A stretch of DNA of 64,000 nt. It comes from Embiotoca jacksoni. Taxonomy: Eukaryota > Chordata > Actinopteri > Embiotocidae. Below, one piece after another: positions 59,813 through 64,000 of this stretch. Within the stretch, counting starts at the first letter, position 1, and the number at the start of each line of letters is the position of its first letter. The translations under genes and the position numbers were made by a program. A model generated the notes under the pieces. It made no database searches. It was not told the DNA's origin and was given only the letters and a program-made list of their open reading frames with translations. The DNA lies in NCBI GenBank assembly GCA_022577435.1, contig JAKOON010000004.1, positions 3,061,001 to 3,125,000 of the forward strand, in the 5' to 3' direction.

Positions 59813-62800
59813 GTAGTGCGGTTTAATTTATTTCCTGAATGAGACGCATGCCACATACATGCCTCATTATCAGAGGATAATACAACAAAGTGTACGAGTC
59901 ACGACAGGACTAGTTTTGTCATGCCTGCAGGAGTCGTTCACTGTTGACATAGACTACCATGAGGAAAAAAAACCTCTTCTTTTCAGCTAGTACTTTCCTT
60001 TGATTGCTTCGGCTTTCATTGATACTCATTTTCTCTTGTAATTAAAACACAATTAAATGAGATATGAAGCGGTTCGGTGCTTGTAGATTTATAAAAGCAA
60101 AACATGATTGTTTATCCTTTCTGTCCATTTGGCATTTCATTTGAATGCATTACGGTGTGTCTCCCGCAGGGCTTGTTTGTGTTTTTTGCCCTGTCCCAAA
60201 GAAGGTTGATAGAAAGCGGGTGTTGACAGCTCGTCTGAAAAGACAGCGCTGACATATCCTATCAGACTCTCCTGGAGCTGTTGACAAACCCCTCAGAGAT
60301 GTGCTGTATAGACTGTAGACAGGGAACACTATGGAGGGCAAATTAAGAAGGAGGATGCGCAAGCAGAGCCGGGTCCAAGCAGAAATCTCAACAATGCTTT
60401 CTGTAGCTGCCAAAGGCTCTCATCTCCTCACACAGATGGTGAAACCAGGATCCAGTGCTGTGAGCCCATTAGGACTCAAAATAGGACGCGTGCAACACAC
60501 ATTCACAGGAGGACAGTTTCATGAAGCTGTGCATCTGGTTTTCCTCTCTTCTGGGTTTTTCTTCATGCTATGAAAATTTGTCAAAAATAACTTATGATAT
60601 TGTAAAGATAACAAATTACTGTAGATGAAGTCCATACACTGTATGTATTTATCAGCTCTTTTTAAAGTCCACAGATATTGATGTACTTCTGGAGGAATGC
60701 ATGGGCTGATTAGCATTTTTGCAAAACGCAGTATTACAATGATGGTGATTGATTGAAAACTCTGAGTGACTGCAGTTATTTATGCTTACTTAACATGGCC
60801 TCACATGTGGAATTCATATTAATCACAATCAGTGTCTAGTATCAATTGCTTTGCAAAAATCCCCCTTAGTGTTTGATGTCTAAATTCCTCTTTTGAATTT
60901 CAAATGGTTTCCTAAGAAATTTGCATTTGTCTTGGATACAGCCGAGCTATTGTGCCTTCTACTGCATCTGCAAATGTATACGTTATTTCTCCTGTCCTAC
61001 TTATATAAGTGTTTACGACATGCTGTTCTACTACAGTGCTGATTTTTTTTGTTTAAACTGTAAAATTAATTATTTGTTGTGAAGTAAAATTGGTTTCATC
61101 ATTAGATATAATGTGTTAATATAAAAATCTCAATGAAATGCACTTGATGCAACTTGAGTTTTGAAACATTTGTGACAGGCGGTAAAGCTTTGTTTTCACC
61201 ATGATGTTGTTGAAACTCGTTTCCCTTCCTTTCCACTGTGATAGCCAACATCAGCTCTTGGCACGAGTCATTCCCGAGTCAGTCGGCAGTGTTTTATGTT
61301 TGAAAAATACTTCTGCTGGCTGCGAGTCTTAAGGACAGCACAACGTTTTCTTGATCAACCAGCTGACATTACTGAAACTCTGCGAATGTCCAAAATCTCT
61401 TTAATGGACTTCTTGTTCTCACGGCTTTAACAAACATGCCAGTTAGCACTTCTTTATTCTACTTGTAGGCTGTGATTTGAAGTAAACCCATAAAAATAAT
61501 GATATGCTTGCATTGCCGTGTCACTGCTCGGATGCTCTTCTTCTTTGTCATTCCAGTTTTGAGGGCTCTCCGAATTTAATTAATTTAATTGTATCCTCGG
61601 TGTTGGTTTAGGCTTTCAAGATGCAGCCCAAGGCATGGTGCTTAAGTTTAATTTGCTGAAAGAAGTCAATATTTTGGTGGCAAACGCCACCACGCTTCAC
61701 TTCCTCATCAATGACTTGAGTGCACACTAACGCCCTGTGTGCAGTGTGTCAAAACAAAGCGCTATTGTGGCCGCTCGAACAATCGTACCAAATGGGCTGA
61801 AGCTGTACAGTGGCTCCCTGTGAATAGCGCCACAGCCGCTGATTAGCCTCTTCACTTCATGAACAGCACACAGTCAAACAGAGAGACAAAGGCAGCGGCT
61901 CCGGGGGGAGTGCGTTAGGGCAGAAGGCCTGTCCACCCAGGAGCTGATGTTAAAGAGCTCCCTGCCCGTGAAGAAATGCGAGGAAGGGCCGCCTAATAGT
62001 TCGGACAAAGATGCTGTGACCCCGTCCATCTGTCTGCATTTGAGGAAATCAAAGCCTCCTGTTTCCATTTGTGATGAGAAAGTCATCCCGGTCATCTTGT
62101 ATGCCGTGTCCGGAGTCGGCCCTGCACTCAGTGTCCCCATTGTCATGGTAATTAACCCGCTTGCCCTCTCTCCAGAGCAGAGCGAGGTGGCATTTAAAGC
62201 GCCGGAGAGTCATTATCATGCCACAACAGTGGACCAGCAGACAAACCCCATTCAGCTGGAGACGCCAGGAAAGCAGACAGCAGGCATTTCTATGAGCTAT
62301 TGTCATTGTGTCTCCCTACTGTTACAGCTCCCCACTTGAGAAGTTTGGATGTGTTCCCTAAAAACTTTGAAAAACTCCAGGGAGTTTTCCTTTTTTTTTT
62401 TTTTTTTTTTTTGCCACAGCAAAGAAAAGACATTTTGTGTGTGTGTACATGGGAGAGTGTGCAGAAGCAGCCAAGAAGCTTTCCACGTTCAGGGCATAGC
62501 TGATATTAGCAAAGTATGCTTTTCCCAGGGGTGTGATCCAGACTCCACATCAAATGCTAGGACTGACTTGAGGCAGTTAAATGCCGGTCCGCAACAAAGA
62601 AGTGCGCTTCATTACTCAAACTTCTCTCAGGGAAGGATGAGAAGAAAGGACATGTGCGTAACGACTGGATAAGTTGGCCAGCGGCGACTCACTGGAAAGT
62701 GCCCATCACTTTTAATTCTGGAGAACAAAAAGTGTAATACTTTTCTTGCAAGCACAGCCATTTAAAAGAAAAAAAAAGAAAGTATGTACTTTCCCCCTCC

Positions 62801-64000
62801 ACTGAGACTGATATCTCAATGAATTAGATTGAGCTGTGATCAGGCTGATGAGAATTACAGTCTGTCATATAACATCTTTTAGCAGGGAGATGTTGACTTA
62901 GCCTTACATTTCTCAATGAACCCGTCGCGGCCTTGCATTTACTTATCAGGCATTTGCAGAGAGAAAAGCTTTAAAACGCGGAGCAGCCTGGTCGCCATAT
63001 GACGGCACTGCGTCGCGCATGTCTTTCATAGATGTCTCGCATGTCCCAGGTGGCTCTTTTGAGTGCTCTTTCCTATCAATCACACCCTAAGCCGCAAATT
63101 CCAGCACAAGAATAAGAAGTGTTTACTCTTTTGGATTACACGCGCCCTCGTCTTCACATCTTGGAAGCTTTGGAGCGGTTTTCTTGAATAACAAACGCTG
63201 GAATGCCACTATGTCACATTCAAAAGTGTCTTTCAAAGCCCACTGTCAAACCCCCCCTCCCCTACCAACCCACACATTTTCTCACGCCAAGATAAAATAG
63301 TCTAAACTTCCCCATCGCTTGTTCTTCTTTTGAGACTCAGTTGAACCTATAAAATGTATTCAGAAGCACCACCTTATTTCCCAGTTTGCATTTATCTCAA
63401 TTAAAAACAAAGAGGAAGAGGTCACTTTCATTTGAAGCTGTGAGAGCGGCGTCTATGCGGTTTACAAGTCTTTTGTGTGGTCATCTGTTCTTTTGGGGTT
63501 AGGTAGTATATTTTGAGGTGCACTGAAAAGATGTGATAAAGTGGGCGCTGCTTGGTAGTTTTACAGCTGGTCATGGCTGGAATTGTTAGGTGTTTAGACG
63601 GACTTCAAAGCACCTTTTGGTCATGTTGAAGCCAGACATTCATCTCACCTCCCTGTGTTAGTCACATTACCAGCACCAACACCTCAAAGCAAGCTAGGCT
63701 AGAAATCAAACTGTCAAGTAAGCTGCATCTGGACTGCCTGCCATCGGTGTCAGCAGGCAGACCTAGCCAGTCTGACTTCATTTATTTTCCGATTTCATAT
63801 ATATGAGAATTGAGTGGTGAATTCGGCGAAGGAGGTGGAGATCATGCGAAGACACGGCTCTGTAGTTTCTCTGAAGCGTCGAGTATTTTATCTAGTTTGA
63901 GGCAGTGTGATTGTTAGTGTTGGTGTGTGGGTGGCAGAGGAGTGTGAAGCAGGGCTGGTCAGTCCCAGCAGGAAGGACCTGATCTGGACATGGTTGTTAA
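59813..64000 (+). other. anos1: anos1 intron 2 (partial)
   Basis: No further cysteine-rich anosmin exon could be found. The region has few simple repeats apart from a T-run near 62391-62412. The stretch 61700-62340 is especially dense in mixed sequence with TAAT cores and looks like a candidate enhancer. A 130-codon open frame at 61947-62339 has no recognisable domains. Confidence 0.5.

Noticed and set aside
61947..62339. 130-codon + strand open frame in anos1 intron 2
   Set aside because: No domain, no anosmin cysteine pattern and no convincing splice context; better treated as a candidate non-coding element.
59813..64000. Search for the next anosmin-1 cysteine-rich/WAP exon
   Set aside because: No segment encodes the expected CLEPC-type cysteine-rich continuation, so the exon must lie beyond the window.

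Overview
This is a eukaryotic, vertebrate-type window, almost certainly from a ray-finned (teleost) fish. Every recognisable gene is split by GT-AG introns. Microsatellites and homopolymer runs are dense. Several diverged dispersed repeats match families I recall from teleost genomes. The proteins are close to, but not identical with, mammalian orthologues. There is no operon, CRISPR array, phage or bacterial defence island.

Layout from left to right: (1) the 3' half of mospd2 on the + strand (last six coding exons, 2453-8425), whose start lies outside the window; (2) a complete seven-exon asb9-type gene on the - strand (14180 down to 11651); (3) a complete nine-exon gpr143 (ocular albinism 1 receptor) on the + strand (17657-21976); (4) a complete fourteen-exon tbl1x coding region on the - strand (29288 down to 24078), tail-to-tail with gpr143, with a probable non-coding first exon and GC-rich promoter about 13 kb upstream near 42.4-43.2 kb; (5) about 10 kb of intergenic DNA; (6) the first two coding exons of anos1 (anosmin-1, KAL1) on the + strand (53712-59812), whose remaining exons lie beyond the right edge. 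I rebuilt each exon chain by hand from splice sites and reading phase. The coding sums close in frame: 299 codons for asb9, 416 for gpr143 and 513 for tbl1x, each plus a stop.

The genes do not form one pathway. MOSPD2 is an ER-anchored contact-site protein. ASB9 is the substrate receptor of a Cullin-5 ubiquitin ligase. GPR143 is a melanosomal receptor of pigment cells. TBL1X is a WD40 subunit of the NCoR/SMRT corepressor complex. Anosmin-1 is a secreted matrix protein needed for olfactory and GnRH neuron development. What links them is synteny: all five orthologues are on human Xp22, where mospd2/asb9 and gpr143/tbl1x/anos1 form two separated groups that are fused here.

The more interesting signals are regulatory or structural: a near-perfect MITF M-box just upstream of gpr143, several RFX X-box palindromes, two perfect CRE/ATF palindromes, a possible intronic-polyadenylation isoform of gpr143 with an unexplained open frame behind it, a TIR-bounded miniature element, poly-G runs concentrated on the template strand of tbl1x introns, and repeat-poor enhancer-like blocks around anos1. 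I found no evidence of a wholly new biological system. Calls resting on remembered family sequence are marked as such.
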